A DNA stretch of 64,000 nt, taken from NCBI GenBank assembly GCA_015075625.1, contig JABTTZ010000002.1, positions 124,001-188,000 on the forward strand. The letters are read 5' to 3'. The position numbers were made by a program, and so were the translations under genes. Positions 16,690-26,095 of this stretch are shown here, in pieces. A model generated the notes under the pieces. That model was not told the origin of the DNA, did not search any database, and was given only the letters and a program-made list of their open reading frames with translations. The DNA comes from Anaerolineales bacterium (GTDB lineage: Bacteria; Chloroflexota; Anaerolineae; Aggregatilineales; UBA2796). Within the stretch, counting starts at the first letter, position 1, and each line of letters starts with the position of its first letter.

Positions 16690-17190
16690 TTAAGAGGCGT
16701 TCGCCTCGCCGTCGGAGGGCGTATTCCCGCCCCGCCCACGAATACGGCTGAAAAGACCGCCCGCCCGCCGCACCAAATTTGTCCCTGCTTGGTCGCTGCC
16801 GGTGCCTGCCGTTGGACGATCCACGAATTCGAGGATCACCATTTCCGCCCCATCGCCCTTGCGGGGTCCGAGTTTGGAAATGCGGGTGTAACCGCCCGGA
16901 CGCTCTGCATAGCGGGGTGCGAGTTCATCAAAAATCTTGCTGACGACGTTCGGATCATCCAACCGCGCTTTCAACAAGCGGCGAATATGGATTTGGTTGG
17001 CGGCGTCTTTCTTCAGACTGCGCTTCGCCTGGGTGATCATCCGCTCGGCAGCGCCACGAATGGCATCCGCTTTGGTGCGGGTGGTCTTGATCCGTTCGTG
17101 TGTCAGAAGTTGGGTGATCAATGTCCGGCGGAGCGCATTGCGCTGCCCAATACTGCGCCCTAACAACTTCCCACGTACACGATGACGCAT
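16690..17190 (-). CDS. rplQ: 50S ribosomal protein L17
   Basis: 166 aa. The conserved N-terminal part MRHRVRGKLLGRSIGQRNAL and LITQLLTHERIKTTRTKA identifies L17, which lies near the exit tunnel. The C-terminal 35 residues (from about GTGSDQAG onward) are an unconserved Gly/Arg-rich extension. It follows rpoA by 57 bp. Confidence 0.96.
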   Translation of the reverse strand: MRHRVRGKLLGRSIGQRNALRRTLITQLLTHERIKTTRTKADAIRGAAERMITQAKRSLKKDAANQIHIRRLLKARLDDPNVVSKIFDELAPRYAERPGGYTRISKLGPRKGDGAEMVILEFVDRPTAGTGSDQAGTNLVRRAGGLFSRIRGRGGNTPSDGEANAS

Positions 17191-17247
17191 GATAGTTCTC
17201 TCTTTCGATCTCCCTCCCCCTCTGTTCTGACAAAAGGGGGGAGGTGG

Positions 17248-18255
17248 TTATCCCTGTGATTCGCTGCTGTGCGAGGATGCGGCATAGCTTGCCTCTTGCT
17301 CGGCGGTGAGGAAGTTCTTCTCACGCAAACGACCAAGCAGTTCTTCCAACGATTTCTCGCCAAAATTGCGAATGGCAAGCATCGCATCGTGACCGCGATC
17401 CAACATTTCCAAGACCTCGCCAACGGTGGTGATACCCGTCCGTTTTAGCGAGTTGAAGACACGAACACTGAGATCAAGCGTCTCAATGGGTGTCTGGTAT
17501 TTTTCTTCGTCCCACGGCTTAGCTGCCGACCTATCCTCTGCGCTGCTCTCAGAGATCGCCGGAATGGTCACTTCGCCTTCGACACCAGCAATGATTCCTA
17601 AGTGGCTGATCAGGATTTTTGAGGCAGCACGCATCGCTTCGCCCGGGCGAAGGGTGCCATCTGTCCAGATTTCTAGAATCAGGCGGTCATAGTTTGTCCG
17701 CTGCCCAACCCGCGCCCGTTCCACATCATAGTGAACGCGGCTGATCGGGCTGAAGATAGCGTCTACGGGCAGTTCGCCAATGGGCAAACGTCCACGTTCC
17801 TCGGCGGGGCTAAAGCCGCGCCCGGCACTCACCGTCATCTCAATTTGGAGATTGGCATCCTCGGAGTCCGTCGTAAACAGGTAGAGATCGGAATTGACGA
17901 TCTCTACCTCTGGCGGGCAGACAATATCTGCCGCCGTGACTGTCCCCTCGCCATGCACTTCCAAGCGTAACCGTGCTGACTCGCCCTGCACATTAAGCCG
18001 CAGCTTTTTGATGTGTAGAATCAGTTGGGTCATGTCTTCTTTGACGTGCGGAATGGCGGAAAACTCATGCTGTACATCGGAGACGCGCACCGAGGTGATC
18101 GCCGCACCGGTCAACGAAGACAGCAATACGCGCCGCAGTGCATTGCCCAGCGTTACCCCGTAGCCGCTCTCCAATGGACTGATGATGAAGCGCCCGTAAT
18201 TGCGCGACATCGCGTCGCTTTCGATCTTGGGCAGCACCAGATTGTTGTTCGTCAC
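17248..18255 (-). CDS. rpoA: DNA-directed RNA polymerase subunit alpha
   Basis: 335 aa. The N-terminal dimerisation domain holds YGVTLGNALRRVLLSSLTGAA and the residues that contact beta. A flexible linker near residue 235-250 (SSAEDRSAAKPWDEE) leads to the C-terminal domain with LDLSVRVFNSLKRTGITTV and IRNFGEKSLEELLGRL, which contacts activators and UP elements. It lies in the alpha operon between rpsD and rplQ. Confidence 0.98.
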   Translation of the reverse strand: MTNNNLVLPKIESDAMSRNYGRFIISPLESGYGVTLGNALRRVLLSSLTGAAITSVRVSDVQHEFSAIPHVKEDMTQLILHIKKLRLNVQGESARLRLEVHGEGTVTAADIVCPPEVEIVNSDLYLFTTDSEDANLQIEMTVSAGRGFSPAEERGRLPIGELPVDAIFSPISRVHYDVERARVGQRTNYDRLILEIWTDGTLRPGEAMRAASKILISHLGIIAGVEGEVTIPAISESSAEDRSAAKPWDEEKYQTPIETLDLSVRVFNSLKRTGITTVGEVLEMLDRGHDAMLAIRNFGEKSLEELLGRLREKNFLTAEQEASYAASSHSSESQG

Positions 18256-18317
18256 AGTCCCTCTTTCCTTACCCCCTGAGGGGTATTTTTCCTTTGTCTT
18301 GCGCGACGGGTGATTGC

Positions 18318-18965
18318 TTAGCGCGAGTAATACTCAACGATCAATTGCTCATTCAACGGCAGTTCAATATCACCCCGTTCTGGCAGGCGAATGACTGTTC
18401 CCTCGAAGCCCTCTGAACTTGTCCGCACGGAGAGCCATTCAGGGGCGCGGGGGCGGTTTTCCATATAATTGCGAATCTCGCGGAAATAGGCGAGGTTTTT
18501 GCTCTTACCGTGAACGCTGATCACATCTCCAGAGCGCAGGCTGTAGCTGGCGATATTGACCGGAATACCGTTTACATCGAAGTGGCGGTGCAGCACCAAT
18601 TGGCGGGCGTGAGCGCGAGAATCAGCCAACCCCAAGCGGTAGATCACATTGTCGAGGCGGGCTTCCAATTGAATCAGAAGATTGGCGCCCGTTGGACCCG
18701 GACGGCGTGATGCCTCGGCAAAGTAGCGGCGGAATTGGCGTTCTAGAATGCCATAAATGCGCCGCGCTTTTTGTTTTTCGCGCAGTTGGGCGTTGTAGTC
18801 ACTGCTGCGCCCGCGCTTGAATTGGGTTTCCTTGCCGTGCTGACCGGGGGGGAATCCACGCTTATCCACAGCGCACTTGGGGGACATGCAGCGTGCGCCC
18901 TTTAGGAACAATTTTTCGCCTTCACGGCGGCAAAGTTTACAGACTGGACCGGTTTGTCGAGCCAA
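18318..18965 (-). CDS. rpsD: 30S ribosomal protein S4
   Basis: 215 aa from a TTG start at 18965. The longer GTG start at 18977 is rejected because GGAGGA sits inside that extension, about 5 nt ahead of the TTG, and because the family begins MARxTGP, which the TTG start gives exactly ([12 protein letters not shown]). The N-terminus carries a four-cysteine zinc motif ([12 protein letters not shown], then CMSPKC). The S4 RNA-binding domain follows with [20 protein letters not shown]. In many bacteria S4 regulates its own operon; the leader here is structured. Confidence 0.96.
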   Translation of the reverse strand: MARQTGPVCKLCRREGEKLFLKGARCMSPKCAVDKRGFPPGQHGKETQFKRGRSSDYNAQLREKQKARRIYGILERQFRRYFAEASRRPGPTGANLLIQLEARLDNVIYRLGLADSRAHARQLVLHRHFDVNGIPVNIASYSLRSGDVISVHGKSKNLAYFREIRNYMENRPRAPEWLSVRTSSEGFEGTVIRLPERGDIELPLNEQLIVEYYSR

Positions 18966-19071
18966 GGCTTCCTCCACACGTTACAGTGTGTGTTTACACC
19001 ATTTCTGGTATGCGGTTATAGTTAAAATGCGGGAACAGAGCAAAAACCGTTCCCAAAGCGAACCGAATAAA

Positions 19072-19494
19072 TCAGACGCGGCGCTTCTTCGGAGGGCGCA
19101 CGCCGTTATGAGGGACGGGCGTCACATCCATGATGGAGCGAACGCGAACGCCACTCGCTTGAATGGCACGAATAGCGGCTTCCCGCCCGGGTCCGGGACC
19201 CTTCACAAACACATCAATCTCTTGCATCCCCTGATCACGAGCGGACTCAGATGCCTGTTGAGCAGCGACACGAGCGGCATAGGGCGTGCTTTTACGGCTG
19301 CCCTTAAAGCCCGATGTGCCAGCGCTTGCCCAAGCAATCACATTCCCCTGTTGGTCGGTGATTGAGACAATCGTGTTATTGAAGGTGGCATGGATATGCG
19401 CCTGCCCGTAAGGGATATTCTTCCTGACCTTTTTCGGCGCAGCGCGGCGTGAGGCACGGCGCCCACCCTGCTGCGGCTGTTGGGGTCTCCCCAT
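19072..19494 (-). CDS. rpsK: 30S ribosomal protein S11
   Basis: 140 aa with a basic, Gln-rich N-terminal leader. S11 core: [21 protein letters not shown], then [20 protein letters not shown], then [14 protein letters not shown], ending near [18 protein letters not shown]. It is separated from rpsM by an unusual 205-bp gap. Confidence 0.97.
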   Translation of the reverse strand: MGRPQQPQQGGRRASRRAAPKKVRKNIPYGQAHIHATFNNTIVSITDQQGNVIAWASAGTSGFKGSRKSTPYAARVAAQQASESARDQGMQEIDVFVKGPGPGREAAIRAIQASGVRVRSIMDVTPVPHNGVRPPKKRRV

Positions 19495-19699
19495 TACGAT
19501 AACTCCTTCGCAACCGTTTCTATGAGCAAAAAGAGACGGCTGAATTCAGCCGCCAATGCGACAAATTATGATAGCAGAGGTTAAGGTGACTGTACAGACC
19601 GGAGTCTGTGCCGCCCTCGCCGCTGCCCCGAAGTGCTGTTTAGGGGAACGTCGCCTCTGTTGTTAAACAGGCGGAAACGCCCCCACAACAACCAGCAAA
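19495..19699 (-). promoter_or_regulatory. Structured intercistronic leader ahead of rpsK (promoter plus terminator-like hairpin)
   Basis: On the minus strand TGTACA (19591-19596) and TATCAT (19568-19573) are 17 bp apart, a fair -35/-10 pair. About 10-25 nt after the expected start, the perfect palindrome CGGCTGAATTCAGCCG (19537-19552) is followed by TCTCTTTTTGC, which reads as an intrinsic terminator or attenuator. Further upstream, ACAGAC/GTCTGT (19594-19609) forms a hairpin with a TCCG loop. Regulation of the S11-S4-alpha-L17 part separately from S13 is suggested but untested. Confidence 0.45.
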
Positions 19700-20086
19700 T
19701 TACTTCTTCTTCGCCCCACGACGACGCCCACGCCCAGCAACGGTCTTTTTGATGCCCTTGCGGGTGCGTGAATTCGTCTTGGTGCGCTGCCCACGCACCG
19801 GAAGATTCCGGCGGTGGCGCAGACCGCGATAGCTGCCGATGTCGATCAGACGCTTGCGGTTTAGCTCCACCTCGCGGCGAAGTTCCCCTTCAACGCGGTA
19901 GTTGCTGATCGCATCACGGAGCAAGGATACTTCCTGCTCAGACAATTCGCGGACGCGCTTGTTGGCGTCAACGCGGGTCGCTTCCAAAATTTCGCGGCTG
20001 CGCGGACGACCAACCCCATAAATGTAGGTCAGCGCCACTTCGATCCGCTTGTCACGGGGGAGGTCAACACCCTCAATACGAGCCAT
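19700..20086 (-). CDS. rpsM: 30S ribosomal protein S13
   Basis: 128 aa. It carries [21 protein letters not shown] and the signature [20 protein letters not shown], followed by TRKGIKKTV and a basic tail. It follows map directly; the genes for initiation factor IF-1 and protein L36, usually found at this place, are not present in the 115-bp gap. Confidence 0.97.
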   Translation of the reverse strand: MARIEGVDLPRDKRIEVALTYIYGVGRPRSREILEATRVDANKRVRELSEQEVSLLRDAISNYRVEGELRREVELNRKRLIDIGSYRGLRHRRNLPVRGQRTKTNSRTRKGIKKTVAGRGRRRGAKKK

Positions 20087-20201
20087 ACGTTCTCACAGTC
20101 TCCTACAATCAGGGGTGTGGATCACAGCCACACCCTACCATCGTCGTTATGCAGTTCCCTTTTGCCTTTGCTCTATTCTACAACAGAGTGCCAAACAAGC
20201 G

Positions 20202-20984
20202 TCAGGGCAAGGTTAAAACAAGCGGTTCGTCCTCGGTGACGGCAATCGTATGCTCCACATGCACCGCTAAGGTCTTATCAGCGATGATCACCGTCCAGTG
20301 GTCATTCAAAAGGCGGGTTATGGGGCTGCCCAAGCAAAACATCGGCTCTAGGGCAAAGGTCATACCGGGACGCAGGGCGTAACTCTGCCATTTTCGCTGT
20401 TTACGCCCTCTGGGCCACCAGTTTGGGACTTGGGGGTCTTCGTGCATGGTATGCCCCACACCATGCCCTGTGTATTCGCGAACAATCCCCACCCCATGTT
20501 TTTCGGCAACTGCCTGAATTGCCATGGAGACATCACGGGTTTCCACCCCCACCCGCGATTTCCGAATGCCCGTCCACAACGCTTCTTCGGCAACATCGAT
20601 CAAGCGCTGTGCCTCTGGGCTGATCTTCCCCACCCCAACGGTGAAGGCGGCATCCCCAACAAACCCTTTGTAGGTTGCTCCCACATCCACACTGAGAAGA
20701 TCGCCCTCCTCCAGAATGCGAGTCTCGCTAGGGATACCATGCACCAACTCGTTGTTGATGCTGGCGCAGATTGCCCCCGGGAAAGGATGGTCGCCCCCCG
20801 GCGGGTAGCCGAGGAAGGTGGGAACTGCCCCATACCGGCGGATCAGATCATCGGCAATCTTGTTCAGTGCAGCTGTTGTCACACCGGGCTTGATTGCCTC
20901 TTTGAGGGCGGCGTGGGTGCGGGCGACAATGCGCCCCGCCTCACGCATCGTCACGAGTTCTTCCGGTGTTTTCAGGTGGATCAT
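20202..20984 (-). CDS. map: Methionine aminopeptidase, type I
   Basis: Removes the initiator methionine from nascent proteins with two metal ions. 260 aa. The metal ligands are recognisable: the aspartates in SVDVGATYKGFVGDAAF, the His in GHGVGHTMHED, and the glutamates in FALEPM and VTEDEPLVL. A short basic insertion (WWPRGRKQRKWQSY) lies just before LRPGMTFALEP. It follows adk closely in the usual spc-operon order. Confidence 0.96.
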   Translation of the reverse strand: MIHLKTPEELVTMREAGRIVARTHAALKEAIKPGVTTAALNKIADDLIRRYGAVPTFLGYPPGGDHPFPGAICASINNELVHGIPSETRILEEGDLLSVDVGATYKGFVGDAAFTVGVGKISPEAQRLIDVAEEALWTGIRKSRVGVETRDVSMAIQAVAEKHGVGIVREYTGHGVGHTMHEDPQVPNWWPRGRKQRKWQSYALRPGMTFALEPMFCLGSPITRLLNDHWTVIIADKTLAVHVEHTIAVTEDEPLVLTLP

Positions 20985-20989
20985 GGCGA

Positions 20990-21649
20990 CTACTTCACTT
21001 TGTCCAGAGCAGCAATCAGCGCTGCCGTCACTGCCTCAATCGATTGCCCGCCGTCAATCTCCACAAGGACACCCTTTGCTCGATAAAAATCGATCAGAGG
21101 CATGGTATCTTTGTAGAAGGTATCGATCCGCTTTGCGGCGGCTTCCGGTGTGTCGTCGGGGCGCTGGCGCAGCGCTGCGCCGTCTGTGTCACAGATACCG
21201 GCAACCTTTGGGGGGTTGGTACGAACATTGTAAACATGCGACGAGTCTTTTGTACATTCCCACCGCGAGGCAATCCGCTCAATTGCCTCCGTCCGATCCA
21301 GCGAGAGGAAAGGAGCAAAGTTGACCTTGCCCCCCATCTCTGCCAAAAGGCTATCCAGTGCCTCTGCTTGGGGCAAGGTACGTGGAAACCCATCAAAGAT
21401 CACCCCATTGGCTGCGTCTGGCTGTTTCAGGCGATCCCGAACCACTTGGATGGTGATTTCATCGGACACCAATTGTCCAGCGTTCATCGTGTCTTGAATC
21501 TGACGAGCAAGCGGCGTATCAAGGGCTTTCATCGCCCGAAACAAACCGCCTGTGGTCACATGGGGCAGCCCATATTTTTCCGAGAGAAGCGGCGCTTGTG
21601 TGCCTTTTCCCGCCCCTTGTACCCCCATGAAGGCAATATACGTCGCCAT
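20990..21649 (-). CDS. adk: Adenylate kinase
   Basis: Interconverts ATP + AMP and 2 ADP. 219 aa, long-form with a LID domain. The P-loop is GVQGAGKGT (residues 9-17), with Gln where Pro is usual. The AMP-binding FDGFPRTLPQAEAL is intact. The LID carries a Cys-x2-Asp (CTKD) and a second Cys-x2-Asp (CDTD), where zinc-type enzymes normally have Cys-x2-Cys and Cys-x2-Cys/Asp, so metal binding is uncertain. It lies between secY and map. Confidence 0.96.
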   Translation of the reverse strand: MATYIAFMGVQGAGKGTQAPLLSEKYGLPHVTTGGLFRAMKALDTPLARQIQDTMNAGQLVSDEITIQVVRDRLKQPDAANGVIFDGFPRTLPQAEALDSLLAEMGGKVNFAPFLSLDRTEAIERIASRWECTKDSSHVYNVRTNPPKVAGICDTDGAALRQRPDDTPEAAAKRIDTFYKDTMPLIDFYRAKGVLVEIDGGQSIEAVTAALIAALDKVK

Positions 21650-21656
21650 AGAGTGC

Positions 21657-22982
21657 CTACTTCATGAAGCTGTCGTAATTACGCATGACAAGCTGCGATT
21701 CGAGTTGGCGCATGGTGTCAATGACAACCCCCACCACGATGATCAATCCGGCAGAGCTAATGACGAGGGCAGGGTTGTTTGTACTTCCCAAGCCGCTTCG
21801 TCCGGTAAGAATCTGATCAACGACTTGCCAAATGCCCGGTGTGATAGCTGCAATCCCCAAGAAAAGCGCTCCGGCGAAGGTGATCCGTCGAGTGACGCGG
21901 TTGATATACGCCTGCGTCGTCTTGCCCGGACGAATACCGGGGATAAAGCCACCTTGCCGCTGCAAGTTCTCCGAGAGGTTTTGCTGCTGGATCATCACAT
22001 CGGTATAGAAGTAGGTGAAGGCAACGACCAGCAAGAACTCCAAGACCCAATACCAGCCGCCTTGCCGTGTCCCAAAGGTATCGCGTACCCAATTCCCAAA
22101 GGGGGTGTTCGGGATGAAAATCCCTGCCAGCACGGCCGGAAACGTCACAATCGCTTGGGCGAAAATGAGCGGGATCATCCCGACGGCGTTCACTTTGAGC
22201 GGGATATGCGTTGAGCCGCCGCCATACTGTTTGTTTCCCCGGACACGCTTCCCATACTGGACAGGGATGCGCCGAGTGCCTTCCTGAATAATGACGATAG
22301 CAATCACTGTGAAAAGGGTGATGCCAATGAAGGCAGCAATATTGAACAGCCACCATTCGGGGTCGCTCAGAAGGATGCCGAAACTACGCGGCACTTGGGC
22401 GACGATGCCGCCGAAGATGATCATCGAAATCCCATTTCCAATGCCGTCGTCGGTGATCAGGTTGCCCATCCAAATGGCAAACATCGTCCCGGCGGTCATC
22501 GTTGCCAAGACTTGTACCGTCAGCAGGAAATCCGTACTGTAGCCGGGGATGATCGGGGAGGTGGTAAAACTCTGCATGATGTTGATCTGCCCTACCGCTT
22601 GCAGCAGCCCCATAGGGATTGCCAAATAGTAGGTAAGCTGATTCAACTTTTCCTGACCGCCCGGTTCTTTGGAAATTTGCTCCAAGCGAGGAATGACCCC
22701 CGTCAGCAGTTGCAGGATGATCTGGGCGGTGATGAACGGGTAAACACCGTTCGCCAAGACGCTGAACGAAGTGACCGCACCGCCAGAAAGCAGGTTCAAT
22801 ACCTGAATAAAGCCCGCACCCGCACCTTCCGAGGTGATGCTGTTCAGCGCGGCACGGCTGACCCCCGGCACGGGGATATGCGTAGCGAACTGATAGATCA
22901 GCAGGATGAAGGCGGTGAACAAAATCTTCCGCCGCAGTTGGGGCAAGCGAACCGCGTTGCGCACGGCGTCCAACAATTGCAT
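21657..22982 (-). CDS. secY: Protein translocase subunit SecY
   Basis: Channel-forming subunit of the Sec translocon in the cytoplasmic membrane. 441 aa with about ten membrane spans. The N-terminal plug region TGHIP-like segment appears as THIPVPGVSRAAL; the large cytosolic loops contain EGTRRIPVQYGKRVRG and LQRQGGFIPGIRPGKTTQAYI, both hallmark SecY sequences. It is preceded by a 203-bp gap holding a repeat. Confidence 0.97.
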   Translation of the reverse strand: MQLLDAVRNAVRLPQLRRKILFTAFILLIYQFATHIPVPGVSRAALNSITSEGAGAGFIQVLNLLSGGAVTSFSVLANGVYPFITAQIILQLLTGVIPRLEQISKEPGGQEKLNQLTYYLAIPMGLLQAVGQINIMQSFTTSPIIPGYSTDFLLTVQVLATMTAGTMFAIWMGNLITDDGIGNGISMIIFGGIVAQVPRSFGILLSDPEWWLFNIAAFIGITLFTVIAIVIIQEGTRRIPVQYGKRVRGNKQYGGGSTHIPLKVNAVGMIPLIFAQAIVTFPAVLAGIFIPNTPFGNWVRDTFGTRQGGWYWVLEFLLVVAFTYFYTDVMIQQQNLSENLQRQGGFIPGIRPGKTTQAYINRVTRRITFAGALFLGIAAITPGIWQVVDQILTGRSGLGSTNNPALVISSAGLIIVVGVVIDTMRQLESQLVMRNYDSFMK

Positions 22983-23185
22983 GAGTTTTATCCTCGTGCT
23001 TTCGATAACGAGTTAACGTCAGAGTTTGTCAAAACGACCTTATTTTACCGTAAGGCGGGAGCAGAGGTGAGGGGGAAAATCCTTCTCAACCTATTTACCC
23101 CTTGTCCCACATGGAGAAGGGAGAAACACCCCCTTTTTCACGTTGGAGAAAGGGGGTGTTGGCTGTTCCCACCCAGTGAGTTTCT
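22983..23185. repeat. 203-bp gap in the spc operon with palindromic repeats
   Basis: No gene is seen. AACACCCCCTTT (23125-23136) pairs perfectly with AAAGGGGGTGTT (23149-23160), and a degenerate copy of the C-rich/G-rich repeat lies at about 23097-23120. The gap separates rplO from secY, genes that are usually adjacent. Confidence 0.6.
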
Positions 23186-23701
23186 TTAGGATTTTTGGGT
23201 CGGCTTGGGCTTGCGCTGCTTTTTGACCGTAGCGAACGCCCCGCGCACGGCGAGGTCAATCACCGCCACAGAGCCCCCCGCCTTCTCGATCTTTTCCTTA
23301 GCGCTGCCGCTGAAGCGGTGGGCGCTGACCGCAAGTTTCAGCGTTAGATCGCCTTCACCCAAAATGACAATGGGCTTGTCGGTATCTTTGATCAGCCCCT
23401 TCGTCACAAGGGTGTCAGGGGTCACCGTCTCGCCAGCGCTGAACGCCTCGTTCAAGATGCCCACATTGACAACCTGATAGTAAATCTTGAAGATGTTTGT
23501 GAAGCCGCGCTTGAAGGGCAAGCGGCGCACAAGGGGCAGTTGCCCCCCTTCAAAGTATGGGGCTTTCACCCCACCAGTACGGGCTGCTTGCCCTTTTGTC
23601 CCACGTCCGGCAGTCTTGCCTTGCCCCGCCGAAATCCCGCGTCCAACGCGGCGGCGGCGCTTGCGCGACCCGGGATCGGGTTTCAAATCAGTGAGTTTCA
23701 T
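23186..23701 (-). CDS. rplO: 50S ribosomal protein L15
   Basis: 171 aa. The N-terminal glycine-rich GRGISAGQGKTAGRGTKGQ and GGQLPLVRRLPFKRGF segments identify L15. The C-terminal part holds the helix VSAHRFSGSAKEKIEKAGG. The start overlaps the rpmD stop by four bases. Confidence 0.96.
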   Translation of the reverse strand: MKLTDLKPDPGSRKRRRRVGRGISAGQGKTAGRGTKGQAARTGGVKAPYFEGGQLPLVRRLPFKRGFTNIFKIYYQVVNVGILNEAFSAGETVTPDTLVTKGLIKDTDKPIVILGEGDLTLKLAVSAHRFSGSAKEKIEKAGGSVAVIDLAVRGAFATVKKQRKPKPTQKS

Positions 23702-23889
23702 TCGGTGATCTCCTCGACTTTGAGCAGGTGGCTCACCTTGAAGATCATGCCTCGCACCGAGGCGTTATCCGGTTGGACGATGGTCTCGTTAATCTTGCGG
23801 AAACCGAGCGCCTTCACAGTTTGTTTCTGGCGCATCGGGTTGCCGATAGGACTTTTGACCAGCGTCACGCGGAGTTTCTTCTCAGCCAT
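23698..23889 (-). CDS. rpmD: 50S ribosomal protein L30
   Basis: 63 aa, the short bacterial form. Signature: LRVTLVKSPIGNPMRQKQTV, then LGFRKINETIVQPDNASVRG. It lies between rpsE and rplO with a four-base overlap to rplO. Confidence 0.95.
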   Translation of the reverse strand: MAEKKLRVTLVKSPIGNPMRQKQTVKALGFRKINETIVQPDNASVRGMIFKVSHLLKVEEITE

Positions 23890-23916
23890 CGCGTTCGCTC
23901 CGTATGCTGTTGGATT

Positions 23917-24471
23917 CTAGTCTTTACTGCGCCGCAGGAAAAACGGCTTCGTCTCTTCCACACTCTTGCCGCGCATCCGGGCGATCTCCTCGGCACTGCG
24001 CAATTGCTGAAGCGCCATGAAGGTCGCATAGGCGACATTGAGTGTGTTGTTGCTGCCCTGACTTTTGCTCAGAATATCGCGGACGCCCACCGCCTCTAGG
24101 ACGGCACGAACGCCCCCGCCAGCAATAACCCCCGTACCGGGCGTTGCCGGGCGGAGCATAACGATTGCCCCGCCAAACTTCGCCGTTACCGCATGGGGGA
24201 TGGTCGTCCCTACAAGGGAGACGCGCAGCATCTTCTTGCGGGCAGAGTCTGTCCCTTTGCGGATCGAATCTGGCACGCCACGTGACTTGCCAACGCCGAT
24301 CCCAACGCGCCCTTTGTTATCGCCAACGATCACGACGGTGCGGAAGGCAAAGCGTCGCCCACCCTTCACCACCTTCGCCACGCGGCTGATATCTACAACG
24401 CGCTCATCTAGTTCTTCGCGGTCTTCCTCGCGCTCCCGTTCACGGCGCGATTCGCGCTCCCGTTTCGCCAT
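23917..24471 (-). CDS. rpsE: 30S ribosomal protein S5
   Basis: 184 aa. The N-terminal 25 residues are almost wholly Arg and Glu, an unconserved charged extension. The core then shows [34 protein letters not shown], and the C-terminal [20 protein letters not shown]. The family-typical double-stranded RNA-binding fold is complete. Confidence 0.96.
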   Translation of the reverse strand: MAKRERESRREREREEDREELDERVVDISRVAKVVKGGRRFAFRTVVIVGDNKGRVGIGVGKSRGVPDSIRKGTDSARKKMLRVSLVGTTIPHAVTAKFGGAIVMLRPATPGTGVIAGGGVRAVLEAVGVRDILSKSQGSNNTLNVAYATFMALQQLRSAEEIARMRGKSVEETKPFFLRRSKD

Positions 24472-24502
24472 AGTTGTTATGCTCCGCTACTCACACCGTG
24501 AT

Positions 24503-24868
24503 TTAGAAATCGAGACCGGCTTCACGCGCCGCCTCTGCCAACGCCTTCACCCGCCCCGTATATTGTGTCCCGCCGCGATCAAAGACGACTTGTGTCACAC
24601 CGGCATTTTTCGCCCGTTCGGCAACAATCTTGCCAACCAATTTCGCTTCGTCGGTCTTCGTCCCCGTAATCTGCTTGCGCACTTCCGGGTCAACGGTAGA
24701 CGCTGAAACGAGGGTATGCCCCTGCACGTCGTCGATCACCTGCGCATAGATGTGTTCAAGGCTGCGAAAGACCGCCAAACGTGGGCGCTCCCCCGTACCC
24801 TTCACCTTTTTGCGAAGGCGGATATGGCGGCGGATTTTCGCTTCCCGTCTTGCTTGTGCCTTATCCAT
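24503..24868 (-). CDS. rplR: 50S ribosomal protein L18
   Basis: 121 aa, binds 5S rRNA. Seen: RIRKKVKGT-type start, [59 protein letters not shown]. Normal length and order. Confidence 0.96.
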   Translation of the reverse strand: MDKAQARREAKIRRHIRLRKKVKGTGERPRLAVFRSLEHIYAQVIDDVQGHTLVSASTVDPEVRKQITGTKTDEAKLVGKIVAERAKNAGVTQVVFDRGGTQYTGRVKALAEAAREAGLDF

Positions 24869-24871
24869 AGC

Positions 24872-25417
24872 TTATTTACCCTTGCCCGCCTTACCCGCCT
24901 TGCGACGGATGGTTTCATCACTGTAACGAACACCCTTGCCGAGGTACGGCTCAGGCGGACGGATTTCGCGTATGTCTGAGGCAACCTGCCCAACAAGCTG
25001 CTTATCCATCCCCTCAATGGTGAGGACAACACCGCGCTCCCCAACGCTAAAGGTGATTCCCTCAATGGGTTTCACTTCAATAGGGTGAGAATAGCCTAAA
25101 TAGAGAACAAGGGTTGACCCCTTCATTTCGGCACGATACCCAACACCCTCGATATTGAGCATCTTTTTGAAGCCAGTGGTGACGCCCACCACCATATTGT
25201 TGACGAGCGCCCGCGTCAGCCCATGAAGGGCGCGGTTTTCGCGCTCATCATTGGGGCGCGTGACGGTCAGTGTGCCGTCCTCTTGGGCGATTTTCATATT
25301 GGCGTGAATGGTACGGCTCAGTTCGCCCTTCGGACCTTTCACCTTGATGTGCTGCCCCTCGATGGTGACTTGCACCTTTGCCGGGAGGCTGATCGGCTGT
25401 TTCCCGATACGAGACAT
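24872..25417 (-). CDS. rplF: 50S ribosomal protein L6
   Basis: 181 aa. It starts [17 protein letters not shown] and holds the duplicated L6 fold, with the C-terminal signature [20 protein letters not shown]. It is four bases from rplR. Confidence 0.97.
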   Translation of the reverse strand: MSRIGKQPISLPAKVQVTIEGQHIKVKGPKGELSRTIHANMKIAQEDGTLTVTRPNDERENRALHGLTRALVNNMVVGVTTGFKKMLNIEGVGYRAEMKGSTLVLYLGYSHPIEVKPIEGITFSVGERGVVLTIEGMDKQLVGQVASDIREIRPPEPYLGKGVRYSDETIRRKAGKAGKGK

Positions 25418-25443
25418 GTGGGTTTACTCCTCTCTTATCAGGG

Positions 25444-25845
25444 TTACCAAACGTAGCCGATCACTTCGCCACCAACCCCCGCACGGCGGGCTTCTTCGCC
25501 CGTCATTAAGCCTTTGGAGGTGCTGACGAGGGCAATGCCCATCCCGCTGAGAACCCAGGGGATGTCGCCCTTGCTGGTGTAAACGCGGCGACCCGGCGTG
25601 CTAACGCGCTTGATGCTGGAGATAACCGGACGGCGCTCACGGCGCACCCCGGCATACTTCAAATCAATCGTCAGGACGGGCTTGGCGTCTTCGGAAACGG
25701 TAAAGCCTTCGATGTAGCCTTCGCGCAGCAAAATGGCGGAAATTGCCACCTTGAGCTTGCTGGTGGGCATAGACACCTGAGCGTGCTTTACCATAAGCGC
25801 ATTACGAATGCGCGTGAACATATCGGCAATCGGATCGGAAATCAT
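25444..25845 (-). CDS. rpsH: 30S ribosomal protein S8
   Basis: 133 aa. It begins [20 protein letters not shown] and ends with [19 protein letters not shown] and a short tail, as in the family. It binds 16S rRNA helix 21 and is often the autoregulator of the spc operon. Confidence 0.97.
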   Translation of the reverse strand: MISDPIADMFTRIRNALMVKHAQVSMPTSKLKVAISAILLREGYIEGFTVSEDAKPVLTIDLKYAGVRRERRPVISSIKRVSTPGRRVYTSKGDIPWVLSGMGIALVSTSKGLMTGEEARRAGVGGEVIGYVW

Positions 25846-25873
25846 TGAAAAGTTACTCCTGCTCCCGTTCCGT

Positions 25874-26080
25874 CTACCAGCTTGATTTCACCACACCGGG
25901 GAGCTTGCCCTCTAGAGCGAGTTCCCGGAAGTGGATACGGCACAGACCAAAGCGGCTAATATACCCGCGAGGACGCCCGCAAACCTTGCCGGAGCGCGGA
26001 TCAATGTGTTGGCAGCGGTTGCGCACACGCACTTTGAATTTGCGGCGTGTCTCCCGCGTGACAATGGACTTCTTTGCCAT
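25874..26080 (-). CDS. rpsN: 30S ribosomal protein S14, zinc-knuckle type with insertion
   Basis: 68 aa, seven longer than the usual 61-aa zinc form. The C-terminal [18 protein letters not shown] is standard. In the zinc knuckle the first cysteine pair, normally Cys-x2-Cys, is stretched to Cys23-x10-Cys34 by an inserted QHIDPRSGK-type loop, and the second pair is Cys47-x2-His50 instead of Cys-x2-Cys. A Cys3-His site is still possible. It sits in its normal place between rplE and rpsH. Confidence 0.94.
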   Translation of the reverse strand: MAKKSIVTRETRRKFKVRVRNRCQHIDPRSGKVCGRPRGYISRFGLCRIHFRELALEGKLPGVVKSSW

Positions 26081-26095
26081 AACGGTTACGCTCCC

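Noticed and set aside
18966-18977. Four-residue N-terminal extension of S4 from a GTG start
   Set aside because: The extension contains the GGAGGA ribosome site for the TTG start, which matches the family N-terminus.
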